Positions 1 to 8,074 of a stretch of DNA of 64,000 nt are shown piece after piece. A program made the translations under genes and the position numbers. Source of the DNA: Tautonia marina (GTDB lineage Bacteria > Planctomycetota > Planctomycetia > Isosphaerales > Isosphaeraceae); the NCBI RefSeq assembly GCF_009177065.1, contig NZ_WEZF01000023.1, positions 50,618 through 114,617 of the forward strand, given 5' to 3'. Under the pieces are notes generated by a model, which saw only the letters and a list, made by a program, of their open reading frames with translations, was not told the DNA's origin and ran no database searches. Position 1 is the stretch's first letter; every line of letters begins with the position of its first letter.

Positions 1-1
1 C

Positions 2-352
2 GAGTTCGCGCTGACGGTCCTGAGCGATGGTCCCCCCCCTGTCTCGACGGTGGCCGCGATTGAAATCGTGTATCCCGCCGAGTTCGACCTCTACACCGCC
101 GATGCGGTGGCACGGGCTACGGCCGACTTCCAGGCCCTTGCCACCCGGGCTGGTACCCTGCCCACCTGCGAAGGCCTGATGCTGGCCCGCCTGCTTCGCC
201 TCTGCCTCCCGGGTCTGAGCGACCCTCAATATGCCGAGTGCGAACAGGAGATTGCCAACTACCTTGCCTGCAAAGCTCAGAGGCAAGATACGGGCCTCCC
301 TTCCGACCAGATCGACCCTCGCGACGTTTTCCAGGACATCAATGTTCTCTGA
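2..352 (+). CDS. Partial phage structural protein, possible portal C-terminus
   Basis: The reading frame is open from the window edge, so only the last ~116 codons are seen and the true start lies upstream; a GTG at 50 is an internal possibility. The fragment has a hydrophobic strand followed by amphipathic helices (ADAVARATADFQALATRAG, then a Leu-rich helix) and a polar tail. A helical C-terminus of this kind, immediately upstream of a scaffold and major capsid gene, is what a portal protein would look like in a tailed-phage head operon. That function is inferred from gene order rather than a diagnostic motif. It could equally be another head protein. That the frame is coding is fairly likely; the name is weak. 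Confidence 0.45.
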   Translation, partial: EFALTVLSDGPPPVSTVAAIEIVYPAEFDLYTADAVARATADFQALATRAGTLPTCEGLMLARLLRLCLPGLSDPQYAECEQEIANYLACKAQRQDTGLPSDQIDPRDVFQDINVL

Positions 353-495
353 TCACCCTTGAGTCACCGGCCCGGACGGTGACATCACGCTCGAATCTGT
401 TCTTCACCGTGAAATCAACCATCAAAACACGTCCGGATGACCCGACTCGGGCCAGAGCCGGAGCCATTCCGGAACCTCAAAACGAGGGGACTGTC

Positions 496-615
496 ATGGC
501 TCACGAAATGATTCCGCAATTGCTCGCCGCCATGGTCGTCAGTCTGTTCCTGCTGTCGGCCCTGACCACCGTGGTCATCCCCATGGCGTTTGGACTCTTC
601 GACCGCCGCCCCTGA
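496..615 (+). CDS. Small single-span membrane protein in the phage head cluster
   Basis: A 39-residue reading frame starts with ATG 8 nt after a purine-rich AACGAGGGGA Shine-Dalgarno-like sequence. It encodes a short polar N-terminus (MAHEMIPQ), one strongly hydrophobic stretch of about 20 residues (about 9-30) and a basic end (FDRRP), the profile of a one-pass membrane peptide. It lies between the presumed portal end and the scaffold gene, in the same direction. A longer frame reaching upstream from this start overlaps the preceding gene and is probably not used. No family is recognised. The ribosome-binding site and membrane profile make it a reasonable small gene, but chance cannot be excluded. 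Confidence 0.45.
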   Translation: MAHEMIPQLLAAMVVSLFLLSALTTVVIPMAFGLFDRRP

Positions 616-639
616 TTTCTCGACCTCCGAGTATGGATC

Positions 640-1269
640 ATGACGATGTATCGCATCCTGTTGAATCCAGACACCACTGACGAAGGGACGCCGGTCGCCG
701 ACGAGATGGTCAGCATCTCTGCGTCGGATCTGGAAGCCCTTCGGGCGGCCGCCGCAAGTGCGAAGAAGATCTCCGAGGCGAATGATCGAGCCGCCGAGCG
801 ATCCCTCGCCAATGATCGCCTGCGAGAGGAGGAGATCGCCCGTTGGTCGAAGAAGGCCGAGGACTGGGAACGAGCCTTCAAGACCGCCACCAAGGAAAAA
901 GAACTGGCCACCGTCCTGGCCAGCCGTCCCCTGGTTCAGGGGGCCGCCTCTCAGCTCATCAAGCTTTGGCGAGATGAGCTGGAGGTCATCGACGACGCCG
1001 GCCAGATTCGTGTCGCAACCCGAGACGGGCGTTCCGTCTCCGACGCCGTCAACGCCTGGCTGGCCAGTTCCGAGTATGCCCACTTCTCCCGGCCGAGTTC
1101 TCGGGGAGGGACCACGCCACCCGGCGATTCCCGATCCACCGCGACCGCGCCGGCCGCCCCCCCACCGAAGAACCTGGGGGAAGCGGTCTTGATGCGATGG
1201 CGAGAGGCACTCCAGGGCAATCGCCAGGACCCCGATGCCCCCATCGGGCTTGGCCGCCGTCGCTTCTGA
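640..1269 (+). CDS. Putative phage capsid scaffolding / head-assembly protein
   Basis: The 209-residue product has a central charged helical region (about 28-100) rich in Ala, Glu, Arg and Lys, including SEANDRAAERSLANDRLREE, that should form a coiled coil. A short globular part follows (WRDELEVIDDAGQIRVATRDG), then a Pro/Gly/Ser-rich linker and a basic C-terminus ending GLGRRRF. A coiled coil with a basic tail, directly upstream of the major capsid gene, is the usual form of a scaffolding protein that guides procapsid assembly. No protease motif is seen. Function is inferred from architecture and position 73 nt before the capsid gene. A second ATG two codons downstream is an alternative start. 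Confidence 0.55.
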   Translation: MTMYRILLNPDTTDEGTPVADEMVSISASDLEALRAAAASAKKISEANDRAAERSLANDRLREEEIARWSKKAEDWERAFKTATKEKELATVLASRPLVQGAASQLIKLWRDELEVIDDAGQIRVATRDGRSVSDAVNAWLASSEYAHFSRPSSRGGTTPPGDSRSTATAPAAPPPKNLGEAVLMRWREALQGNRQDPDAPIGLGRRRF

Positions 1270-1342
1270 AGGATGATCCCACCGACCGTTTGTTCCTTCG
1301 ATTCCATGGTTTCCTTGAACTTCACTTGAGAAAGACAGACCA

Positions 1343-2485
1343 ATGTCCACCACGTTCCTGCAAGGCATTCAGCGCGCGTCCGACCACCAGGCCCAGATCC
1401 GCAACGACGTTCACGTCGTCGCCACCAACTGGTTCGTCAACCGATGCCCCCTGGTCACCCGCTTGCCACGTCTGCCGGTCGGTTCCACCACGTTCTCGAT
1501 GGTCAACCGGGCGTTCCGGAAACGGCTCGCAACCCTGACCGCCGCCGTGGCGGTTGGCGACGAACAGATCGCGTTCGATGATGCCAGCTCGTTCATGATC
1601 GGCGACGTGCTGGAACTGCCGTCGGGCGAACGCGTCGAGGTCCTCGAATTCCCGGAAGGCTCGACCGTCATCGTCAAGGTCCGCCGCGCCGTGGAGGGAA
1701 CGACCGCGGCCACTGCGGCCATCGACGACGAGGTCCGACTCATCGGCAACAGCCGATCCGGCTCCGAGATCAACCAGAGCGCCGTTGCCTTGCAGCCGAC
1801 CGGCATCGCCCAGTACTGCCAGACCTGGCAGCACCCGGTTCAGGTCGGTGGCTCGCTCCAGTCGAGCCTCGGCTATCAGACCTCGCCCGGCATCCAGACC
1901 CCGTTCGACCAGCACCGAATGGACGCCCTGCAGAACCTGCTCGATGACATGGAAGTCTCCTGCTACTACGGCCTCGGCGAGTCTCCCACCGTCTCCGGTC
2001 GGCCGAAGCAGCGCGGCCTGCGAGCCTTGCTCACGACCAACCGGATCACCGCGCCGACCAGCGGCAGCGGCTACAAGCCGAGCGACCTGGTCCGAGACAC
2101 GCTGGAACGCTGCCGGGCCAACGGCGGCTCGCCCGACGTTCTGATGGTCTCGACCAACTTCATGACCGGCCTGGCCATCTGGGGGCACGCGGCCCAGCGA
2201 ATCGACGCCGGTGTCAACGTCTTCGGGTTGCCGATCGACGTCTTCGAGGCTCCCTTCCTCGGCGGCATCTCGCTCATCGAAGCCCCCTTGCTCCGCCCCT
2301 TCACGGCCATCGCCCTGACCAGCTCCGAGGTCCGGCTCCGCATGAAGCGCAACGAGTACTGGAATCCTCGCGGGAGCCGGGGCGACGCCCTCGAAGGCGA
2401 CTGGATCGCCGAAGGGGCCATCGAGGTCGAGAACGAGGCTCATCACGCCTGGCTCGAAGGCATCACCGCCTTCTCGGCAAGCTAA
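1343..2485 (+). CDS. Major capsid protein, SU10-like (DUF5309-type)
   Basis: This 380-residue protein looks like an HK97-fold major capsid protein of the SU10/DUF5309 type. Near the N-terminus it has an inserted beta-domain (about 65-135) with alternating hydrophobic and acidic residues such as GDVLELPSGERVEVLEF. After that comes the segment INQSAVALQPTGIAQYCQTW, a long amphipathic helix (FDQHRMDALQNLLDDMEVSC), a glycine-rich loop and a C-terminal beta region ending in an acidic/aromatic stretch. Length and domain order suit the family. The gene sits between the scaffold and putative connector genes. A coat protein built from many copies per particle is expected. Family assignment is from memory of the pattern, so a profile search would be decisive. 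Confidence 0.6.
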   Translation: MSTTFLQGIQRASDHQAQIRNDVHVVATNWFVNRCPLVTRLPRLPVGSTTFSMVNRAFRKRLATLTAAVAVGDEQIAFDDASSFMIGDVLELPSGERVEVLEFPEGSTVIVKVRRAVEGTTAATAAIDDEVRLIGNSRSGSEINQSAVALQPTGIAQYCQTWQHPVQVGGSLQSSLGYQTSPGIQTPFDQHRMDALQNLLDDMEVSCYYGLGESPTVSGRPKQRGLRALLTTNRITAPTSGSGYKPSDLVRDTLERCRANGGSPDVLMVSTNFMTGLAIWGHAAQRIDAGVNVFGLPIDVFEAPFLGGISLIEAPLLRPFTAIALTSSEVRLRMKRNEYWNPRGSRGDALEGDWIAEGAIEVENEAHHAWLEGITAFSAS

Positions 2486-2588
2486 CGCCACGCCAATCCG
2501 CCAGGTAAACGCTTTCGCTGGGGACCCGATTTCCGGGTCCCCAGCATTCGCTCGCATCGCGACGTGCGATCACGCAAAGGACGCAGTC

Positions 2589-2960
2589 ATGACTCCACCC
2601 CGATTCCATTTCCGTGGCTACCCGGAATTCCTCGCCGCCGCCGCCGAACACGCCGGCCGCCCCGACCTCGCTGGTCCTGCCGGACGGGTCGAAGCACTGG
2701 CCGCTCTTGCGGTTCTTTGCTCCCAGGCGGTCGAGGCCGACCGCGACCGAGCCACGGCCATCCTCCAGCAGGCGGCCGAGTTCCGCCACCAGCTCAAAAT
2801 CTCGTTCGACGCCGCGGACGCCATGCTTCGTGCCGTGGCAACCGCCTGTGGCGCCGACAGCATCATCGCAACCCCGCAGGATCCGTCCAGGCAATCGTCC
2901 GGGAAACGATCTCGACGCCGAAAACCGTCACCCGATTCGACCCCCCACGAGGCACCATGA
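2589..2960 (+). CDS. Hypothetical protein of the phage head cluster
   Basis: The 123-residue product is Ala-rich and helical in its first 95 residues (for example RVEALAALAVLCSQAVEADR) and ends in a basic, Pro/Ser-rich tail. Its TGA overlaps the ATG of the next gene in an ATGA arrangement at 2957-2960, which points to translational coupling and supports both frames. A small helical protein immediately after the major capsid protein is often a head-completion or head-tail adaptor protein, but no motif identifies it. A second long frame overlaps here; this one is preferred because it begins 103 nt after the capsid stop and is coupled to its neighbour. Confidence 0.5.
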   Translation: MTPPRFHFRGYPEFLAAAAEHAGRPDLAGPAGRVEALAALAVLCSQAVEADRDRATAILQQAAEFRHQLKISFDAADAMLRAVATACGADSIIATPQDPSRQSSGKRSRRRKPSPDSTPHEAP

Positions 2961-3613
2961 ACACCACGTACACCAACTATGCAAGCGACGAAGAAGTCGC
3001 CTTGCTTTCCCCCTCCGACGTGGGTCCTCTGTTCCCTGACGATCAGCGCATCGCGTCTGGCGTCGATGGCAGCTTCGATCCCTCGGATCGCTGGACCCTC
3101 CACTGCAGTTCCGTCACCTTTACCGACTCGGGACTCCACCCGGGTCATGTGGTTCGGTTACTCGCCCCCGTCGACCGATTCCCTCACCCTGGAGCCCTTT
3201 TTGGGGTGGCCGAGGTGGGGGAACACTTTGTGAAACTTCGCCGTCTCGGCATGGCTCCAGGGTTAGGTGAACCCGTCGCCCCCCCTGAGGGATTGGCCGA
3301 CGTTTCGTTCGTAATCATGACACTCGACCCGCAGATCAGTCAGGCCAGCCGAGAGGTCGACGGGTTGCTTGGCATCCGGACCACCACTCCCTCCCTGCCT
3401 GGTCTCGACGGGATCTCTCTGCGCGATGCCGTCGTCCGATTGGTCCTGGCCCGTCGCTATGCGGCCATCATGCGAGACGGCGACACGGCCTTCGCAATCC
3501 GGGCCAGGCTTTTCGAAGCCAGCTTCGAACGATTGATGACTCGGTTATTCATCAGTGAAAACCTTATCCATCCCGACCGGATCCCTCGACTGGGTACTCG
3601 CCTGACACGATGA
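2957..3613 (+). CDS. Putative head-tail connector-region protein
   Basis: The 218-residue protein starts at an ATG that overlaps the preceding stop codon by four bases. Its first half is beta-rich with recurrent hydrophobic strands (SGLHPGHVVRLLAPVD, GVAEVGEHFVKLRRLGMAP). The second half is helical (LRDAVVRLVLARRYAAIMRD, then FEASFERLMTRLF). Strand-rich N-terminal and helical C-terminal halves after the capsid gene suggest a connector or neck protein, but no family is recognised. The open frame extends 393 nt further upstream; that part overlaps the previous gene out of frame and is probably noncoding. Coding status is well supported by position and length, function is not. Confidence 0.55.
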   Translation: MNTTYTNYASDEEVALLSPSDVGPLFPDDQRIASGVDGSFDPSDRWTLHCSSVTFTDSGLHPGHVVRLLAPVDRFPHPGALFGVAEVGEHFVKLRRLGMAPGLGEPVAPPEGLADVSFVIMTLDPQISQASREVDGLLGIRTTTPSLPGLDGISLRDAVVRLVLARRYAAIMRDGDTAFAIRARLFEASFERLMTRLFISENLIHPDRIPRLGTRLTR

Positions 3614-3730
3614 CCCGAGCCGTGGCCATGACTCCGTTCCGCGTTGCCCCCCCTCCCTGTTCCGAACCATCGTTTTCTGACGTACCCGAGGCTCGCCGCC
3701 TCGGGAGCGTCGCAGTTCACAGGTTGACTC

Positions 3731-4180
3731 ATGAGCGTATCCGACTGTAATGCTTACGACACGATCGTTTCGTGTCTGGCGGCAACTCGTCTCTTCGGCA
3801 CCGTTCTGCTCGACGACGTCGACCGCTCCCTCGGAGAGCCACACGCCAACCCCCTTGCCATCGTCTCGCCCGGTTCATGGACGGAATCGATGACCGACGA
3901 TCCCTCGCGAGCGGTTCGTCTCGTCCATTACCGGGTCACAATTCGGGTCCGAGCCAATCATCCCCGAGCCCGATTGCTCGAAGCCGACCGCCTCACCCGG
4001 GAAGTCATCGCCCGATTGAACGGGGCAAACGTTGGGGAAGGGTGTGTCACTCGCCTGTCTTCCATTCATCGCGGCGAGTCGCGCCTCTCTTCGGGCAGCG
4101 GAGAAGCCATCTGCGAACTCAAAGGGAGCTTTTCCGTCCTGGTTCCCTCCTCATTCGCCTCTTCAATCACAACCGAGTAA
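3731..4180 (+). CDS. Putative tail-terminator-like phage protein
   Basis: The 149-residue product has the alternating helix/strand pattern of small tail-completion proteins: an N-terminal helix (YDTIVSCLAATRLFGTVLLD), a strand with positive residues (VRLVHYRVTIRVRANHPRAR), a helix (LLEADRLTREVIARLNGA) and a C-terminal strand (AICELKGSFSVLVPS). Position after the connector-like gene in the same direction matches where tail-terminator genes lie in siphovirus-like head-tail modules. This is inference from secondary-structure pattern and synteny. The 117-nt gap upstream holds no other frame of note. Confidence 0.45.
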   Translation: MSVSDCNAYDTIVSCLAATRLFGTVLLDDVDRSLGEPHANPLAIVSPGSWTESMTDDPSRAVRLVHYRVTIRVRANHPRARLLEADRLTREVIARLNGANVGEGCVTRLSSIHRGESRLSSGSGEAICELKGSFSVLVPSSFASSITTE

Positions 4181-4295
4181 CCCGATCTTCAACCCGCCTT
4201 CGAGCCGACCCCGACCGTGACCTCACGACGGATCAGGCCTTCTTCGATCCGTCTGCGACGTCCCCGGGCCGTGGCTCACCACTGGGAGGATTCTC

Positions 4296-4508
4296 ATGAA
4301 TCTGGTCCGAATCGGTTCGATCTATGTGAATTTTGATCGCGTGGCAATGATCCGGAACCTGACCCCCGATCCCGACGACCCCCAACCGCTCGTCCGCCTC
4401 GAATTTGGCGAGGGGCATCATGTTGACGTGACCAACCATGCCACCGAGCTCCTGCAATGGGTCGAACAGCGCATGACCGATGTGACCGACCCTCCCGTTC
4501 TTCCTTGA
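4296..4508 (+). CDS. Small hypothetical protein
   Basis: The 70-residue frame begins with ATG preceded by GGGAGGATTCTC, a good Shine-Dalgarno. The product (MNLVRIGSIYVNFDRVAMIR at the start) alternates strands and ends with one helix (ELLQWVEQRM), an arrangement that could be a small beta-sheet fold, and it is acidic. It is the last rightward gene of the phage-like block, and convergent with the Trm112 gene that begins the housekeeping region. It may be the last phage gene or a host gene. No family is recognised. Confidence 0.5.
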   Translation: MNLVRIGSIYVNFDRVAMIRNLTPDPDDPQPLVRLEFGEGHHVDVTNHATELLQWVEQRMTDVTDPPVLP

Positions 4509-4634
4509 GCCGCGAGGGTCGTAGCGGCATCGGTCGCCAATCGACCCACAACGGGCGTCGGCGGGCGGGTTCGACCCGCGGGAGGGAACGAAGGACGAGT
4601 CTCCCGCCCTCGCGTCCTGAAATGGCAGCGTGGG

Positions 4635-4859
4635 TTAGGACGGATCGACCTTGGCATCGCCCGCCTTCACGCAGGCAAGATCCGAGAGCGAATGACACCC
4701 TTCGGGTAATTCGGCCTCCTCGATCAGCATGTTCGGAATATCATCTTTGACGGCGAACCGAACTCCGCACCGGGAGCAGACCAGCGTCTGATCTTCCAGC
4801 CGCAACGGAGCTTTGCCCATCGGGCAAACAAGCAGAGACAGCAATTCCTCGCTGATCAT
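4635..4859 (-). CDS. Trm112/YcaR-family zinc-binding protein
   Basis: The 74-residue protein begins MISEELLSLLVCPMGKAPLR and continues with TLVCSRCGVRFAVKDDIPNM, the signature of Trm112-like proteins: an initial hydrophobic helix with CP, then a C-x2-C pair and the conserved D-D-I-P-x-M-L segment. In other organisms such proteins act as small zinc-binding partners that activate methyltransferases; bacterial members are often of unknown role. The start at 4859 is chosen because the family starts at this Met and the upstream extension is not conserved in character. It is divergently oriented to the ketosynthase gene and convergent with the small gene at 4296. Confidence 0.85.
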   Translation of the reverse strand: MISEELLSLLVCPMGKAPLRLEDQTLVCSRCGVRFAVKDDIPNMLIEEAELPEGCHSLSDLACVKAGDAKVDPS

Positions 4860-5043
4860 CGGAGCCTCGTTCCTCTTTGGCTGGCGACTCCCCTTCGGGC
4901 GGTCGTCGCTTCCCGTCGATGGCGTCTGGCCGTCATTATGGAAGACGAGGCCAGGAGACGGAAGTCGAATCTGGCTGGTGAGCAGGCTGAACACGTTCGG
5001 CCTCCCGTCCCAATCGCCCAGGTCCGTCATCAAGCGAGCAGCG

Positions 5044-6315
5044 ATGCGCAACGTGCCGATTCGGCGAGTGGTCGTCACAGGATTGGGTGCCCTCAGCCCC
5101 AACGGCGTCGGAATCGACGCCTTCCGAAGCGCCCTGCGAGCGGGCCGCAGCGGAGTGACGACCGTCCAGGAGTTCGACACCTCCGGTCTTGGCAGCCGGA
5201 TTGCCGGCGCGATCCGAGGCATCGACCTCCGCGACGCCATGGACCCGAAACAACTCAAGGTCGTCAGTCGAGCCGTCCCCCTCGGGATCCTCGCCGCCCG
5301 AGAGGCCATGACCGATGCCGGATTCCCCCCGAGCGACCTCGAACTCGAGACCCGTCGCCAAATTGGAGTCTTGCTCGGCACCGGCGGCGGTGGAATCGCC
5401 TTCGTCGAAGAGCTGTACGGCTACTACTACAACGGGCAGCTCGAAAAGGCCACCGCCCTGGCCGTTCCGGCGGGAACGCCCGGCAACATCTCGTCGGAGC
5501 TGTCCATCCAGCTCGGCGTCCGGGGGCCGTCTCACGTCATCTCGACCGGCTGCACCTCCAGCACCGACGCCATCGGCTACGCCTTCCGTCGCATCCAGTA
5601 CGGCGAAACCCCACTCATGCTCACCGGAGGCGCCGATGCCCCGATCGCGCCGGCCATCATGCTCGGCTTCGATGTCATGGGGATCATCTCGCGCAACTGG
5701 AACGACCAGCCCGAGCGTGCCTCCCGCCCCTTCAGCCGCGACCGCGACGGCTTCGTGCTGGGCGAAGGTTCGTGGATGCTCGTGCTGGAGGAGCGTGAAC
5801 ACGCCCTGGCCCGGGGCGCCCGGATCTACGGCGAACTGCTCGGCTACGCGAGCACCTGCGACGCCTGGCACCGCGTCTCGATGTCGAGCGACCTCGATGA
5901 GCCCGTCCGGGCCGTCCAGCTCGCCTTGCAAGACGCTGAGCTCTCGCCGGCCGACATCGACTATGCCAACCTCCACGGCACCGCCACCCCCCTGAACGAC
6001 CGGGTCGAAACCGCCGCTCTGAAGCGGGCGCTCGGCTCGCATGCCTCGGCGATCCCGATGTCCAGCACCAAGAGTATGATCGGCCACCCACAAGGAGCCT
6101 GCGGAGCCGCCGGTCTGGTCGCCACCTTGCTCGGCCTCGATGCCGGATTCCTTCCACCGACGATCAACTGCGAGGAGGCCGACCCCGAGTGCGATCTCGA
6201 CTACATCCCCCACCAGTCGCGCCCCGCCAACGGCGCCCGGATCGCCCTTTGCAATTGCATGGGATTCGGATCAAAAAACTCGGTTTTGATCATCCGTCAA
6301 GGAGACGAATCCTGA
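5044..6315 (+). CDS. Beta-ketoacyl synthase (FabF/KAS II-like)
   Basis: This 423-residue enzyme is a thiolase-fold ketosynthase that condenses an acyl thioester with malonyl-ACP. The N-terminus RRVVVTGLGALSPNG is classical. The nucleophile is Cys170 in STGCTSSTDA, and the two catalytic histidines are His311 in LHGTATPLND and His348 in MIGHPQGACGA, so the triad is complete. The start at 5044 matches the family length of about 410-420 residues; the frame stays open 231 nt upstream, but that stretch lacks family sequence. No acyl carrier protein or other fatty-acid gene is adjacent, which makes a specialised role more likely than housekeeping fabF. A methyltransferase and FAD oxidoreductase follow within 3 kb and may act with it. 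Its last 19 nt overlap the convergent DUF2256 gene. Confidence 0.9.
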   Translation: MRNVPIRRVVVTGLGALSPNGVGIDAFRSALRAGRSGVTTVQEFDTSGLGSRIAGAIRGIDLRDAMDPKQLKVVSRAVPLGILAAREAMTDAGFPPSDLELETRRQIGVLLGTGGGGIAFVEELYGYYYNGQLEKATALAVPAGTPGNISSELSIQLGVRGPSHVISTGCTSSTDAIGYAFRRIQYGETPLMLTGGADAPIAPAIMLGFDVMGIISRNWNDQPERASRPFSRDRDGFVLGEGSWMLVLEEREHALARGARIYGELLGYASTCDAWHRVSMSSDLDEPVRAVQLALQDAELSPADIDYANLHGTATPLNDRVETAALKRALGSHASAIPMSSTKSMIGHPQGACGAAGLVATLLGLDAGFLPPTINCEEADPECDLDYIPHQSRPANGARIALCNCMGFGSKNSVLIIRQGDES

Positions 6316-6491
6316 ACCCGGCTCCCCTGCTCCGCCCGACCCGATCGTCGGCAACGCTCGCTGCAATACACCACCTGTTCCCAGCAATCGCGCCACTTGC
6401 GACGATTCGAGAAGGGCCGCTGGCAGACGGGACAGACCTTCGACTCGCCCGGCTTCTCCGCTCGATCTCGCTTCCGAGGACGATCGGGCAT
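6297..6491 (-). CDS. DUF2256 family zinc-binding protein
   Basis: The 64-residue product carries the DUF2256 core: a basic N-terminus, then KVCPVCQRPFSNRRKWRDCW and VVYCSERCRR, giving two CxxC pairs that should bind a zinc ion. DUF2256 proteins are short bacterial proteins of unknown function often found near photolyase/cryptochrome or redox genes; none is seen here. The ATG at 6491 is preferred to an upstream start because the family normally begins with a short basic tail such as MPDRPRKRDR. It is convergent with the ketosynthase, overlapping its end by 19 nt. Confidence 0.85.
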   Translation of the reverse strand: MPDRPRKRDRAEKPGESKVCPVCQRPFSNRRKWRDCWEQVVYCSERCRRSGRAEQGSRVQDSSP

Positions 6492-6648
6492 GGTCTTGAC
6501 CTGGGCCAACGCAATAAACCACGAGCAGACCGCACACGAGCCGGTCCCCTCGCCTGCACGAATTTCGAACAATCTGCTAGACTACCGCGTCTCGGTCCCT
6601 CGGGGAACGGACACCAGCGTGATCGGATCACAACCCAAGGGGGCGATC

Positions 6649-7080
6649 ATGAGTCTTCGCGAAGTGCTGGCTGGCGCGGTCGCCCGTGACCCTCGCTACA
6701 GCATCGACGCCTACGAGTTCGTCTTCGCCGCCCTCGACCTGGCCAAGGTCCGCAAGCGCAAGGCTCGCCGAGCCCGTAGCCGCGGCCGGAAGCCTCGGGG
6801 GAAAAGTGAGTCGCGGCACGTCTCGGGCCGAGAGCTGAGTGAGGCCGCCCGCGACCTGGCGCTCGACCTCTACGGTCGCCTTGCCCTGACGATCCTGTCG
6901 AGCTGGGGCCTCCGATCAACCTCGGACCTCGGCGAGATCGTCTACATCCTGATCGCTTCGGGCGACCTCGAACGCTCAGACGAAGACCAGCGCAGCGACT
7001 TCGACAACGTCTACGACTTCGAGGCCGCGCTCTGCCACGACTATGTGATTCCGATCGAGGAGCCGGAGGACGCCTCATGA
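6649..7080 (+). CDS. Minf_1886 family conserved protein
   Basis: The 143-residue protein matches the Minf_1886-type family known only from Planctomycetes and Verrucomicrobia: SLREVLAGAVARDPRYSIDA at the start, then YEFVFAALDL, a variable basic loop (about 40-60), HVSGRELSEAARDLALDLYG, and WGLRSTSDLGEIVYILIASG. Function is unknown. The ATG at 6649 is chosen because family members begin a few residues before the conserved DPRY motif. The TGA overlaps the ATG of the next gene by four bases (7077-7080), so the two are probably translated together. The family itself is a good taxonomic clue. Confidence 0.85.
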   Translation: MSLREVLAGAVARDPRYSIDAYEFVFAALDLAKVRKRKARRARSRGRKPRGKSESRHVSGRELSEAARDLALDLYGRLALTILSSWGLRSTSDLGEIVYILIASGDLERSDEDQRSDFDNVYDFEAALCHDYVIPIEEPEDAS

Positions 7081-7307
7081 CCACCACTCAAGATCAAGGC
7101 CCGACCTCGCATTCCCCCGAGGCCCCCGAACCAACCGTCACCCGTGGCCAGCGACTTCGATTCGCGGCGGCCCTGGTCGTGTTCGTGGCCTGGGTGGCGG
7201 GGCTCGCCCTGCTCGCGATCCGATCCGATCCCCCTCCCCCGCTCTCGGCCGATGATCGAGCCTCCGAGCCTTCGGCGACAGCGGCTCCTGATCCCCGGGA
7301 GGGATAA
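7077..7307 (+). CDS. Small single-pass membrane protein
   Basis: The 76-residue product has a polar, Pro/Ser/Thr-rich N-terminus (about 1-27), one transmembrane segment (AAALVVFVAWVAGLALLAI) and a Pro/Ala/Asp-rich tail. It overlaps the Minf_1886 gene upstream by four bases and its TAA shares one base with the ATG of the methyltransferase gene downstream, so the three genes look like one operon. No family is recognised. The basic residues just before the membrane span suggest the N-terminus stays in the cytoplasm. Confidence 0.65.
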   Translation: MTTTQDQGPTSHSPEAPEPTVTRGQRLRFAAALVVFVAWVAGLALLAIRSDPPPPLSADDRASEPSATAAPDPREG

Positions 7308-8074
7308 TGCCCCGATCGCGTCCCTGGCTCGTTCCCGACCGCCGCTCCGACCCGGAGCTAATGGACGCCCCCGGCCTTCCTGCCGAGGAGGTGGCCGACG
7401 CCTACGCCGTCCTCCGCCGGGTCAACCGCCACCTCGGGAACAACCGGGTCATCGACCACCAGGTCGGCCGGTTCGTGGTCGAAGACCCGATCGGTCCGGT
7501 CGTCTCGATGCTTGACGTCGGCTCCGGTTCGGGCGACATCCCGAGGCGAATTGGCCGCCGCCTGCTTCATCGTCCGGAAGTTGACCGCGTCGTTCCCATC
7601 GCCCTCGACCGCGACCCGGTCGCAACCGCAATCGCCGGCGCCTCGTCGTTCGAAGGTTCGCCCGTCCAGGTGGTTCGCGGAGACGCCCTGAGGCTCCCCT
7701 TCGCCGATCGGTCGGTGGACCTCGTCACCGCGGTCAAGTTCGCCCACCACTTCGAAGGAGAAACGCTCGCAAGGCTCCTCTCGGAGATGGCTCGGGTCGC
7801 CCGATGCCGGGTGATCGTCCTCGACATCCGGCGGCACTGGCTGGCCTACTGGGGATTCGTCGCCTGGAGCCGTGTCTTCACCCGCAACCGCCTCGTTCGC
7901 TTCGACGGCCCTCTGTCGGTCCTCCGGGGATTCACCGATGAGGAACTGATCGAACTGGCCTCCCCCATTCACGAATTTCGATGGACGGTTCAACGGGATC
8001 TTGGATTTCAGATCTCTTTGATTGGAAAACGCAAACAATTGTCAAAGACGAGCACAAATAACAGGTCAACATGA
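7307..8074 (+). CDS. Class I SAM-dependent methyltransferase
   Basis: The 255-residue protein has the Rossmann-type SAM-binding fold: motif I is SMLDVGSGSGDIPRRIG (about 68-84), motif II is around IALDRDP, and the acidic/hydrophobic post-motif VRGDALRLPFADRSVDLVTA precedes the central strands. The region before motif I (VLRRVNRHLGNNRVIDHQVG) resembles methyltransferases found beside polyketide-type enzymes and FAD oxidoreductases in planctomycetes, but substrate cannot be read from sequence. It is coupled to the small membrane gene upstream and converges on the FAD oxidoreductase gene, their ends overlapping by nine bases (8066-8074). Together with the ketosynthase it may act on a lipid-like or polyketide product. 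Confidence 0.8.
   Translation: MPRSRPWLVPDRRSDPELMDAPGLPAEEVADAYAVLRRVNRHLGNNRVIDHQVGRFVVEDPIGPVVSMLDVGSGSGDIPRRIGRRLLHRPEVDRVVPIALDRDPVATAIAGASSFEGSPVQVVRGDALRLPFADRSVDLVTAVKFAHHFEGETLARLLSEMARVARCRVIVLDIRRHWLAYWGFVAWSRVFTRNRLVRFDGPLSVLRGFTDEELIELASPIHEFRWTVQRDLGFQISLIGKRKQLSKTSTNNRST

Noticed and set aside
4509..4634. Possible terminator GCGGGT-TCG-ACCCGC at 4565-4579
   Set aside because: The stem is only six base pairs with no U-run, so it was not called as a terminator.
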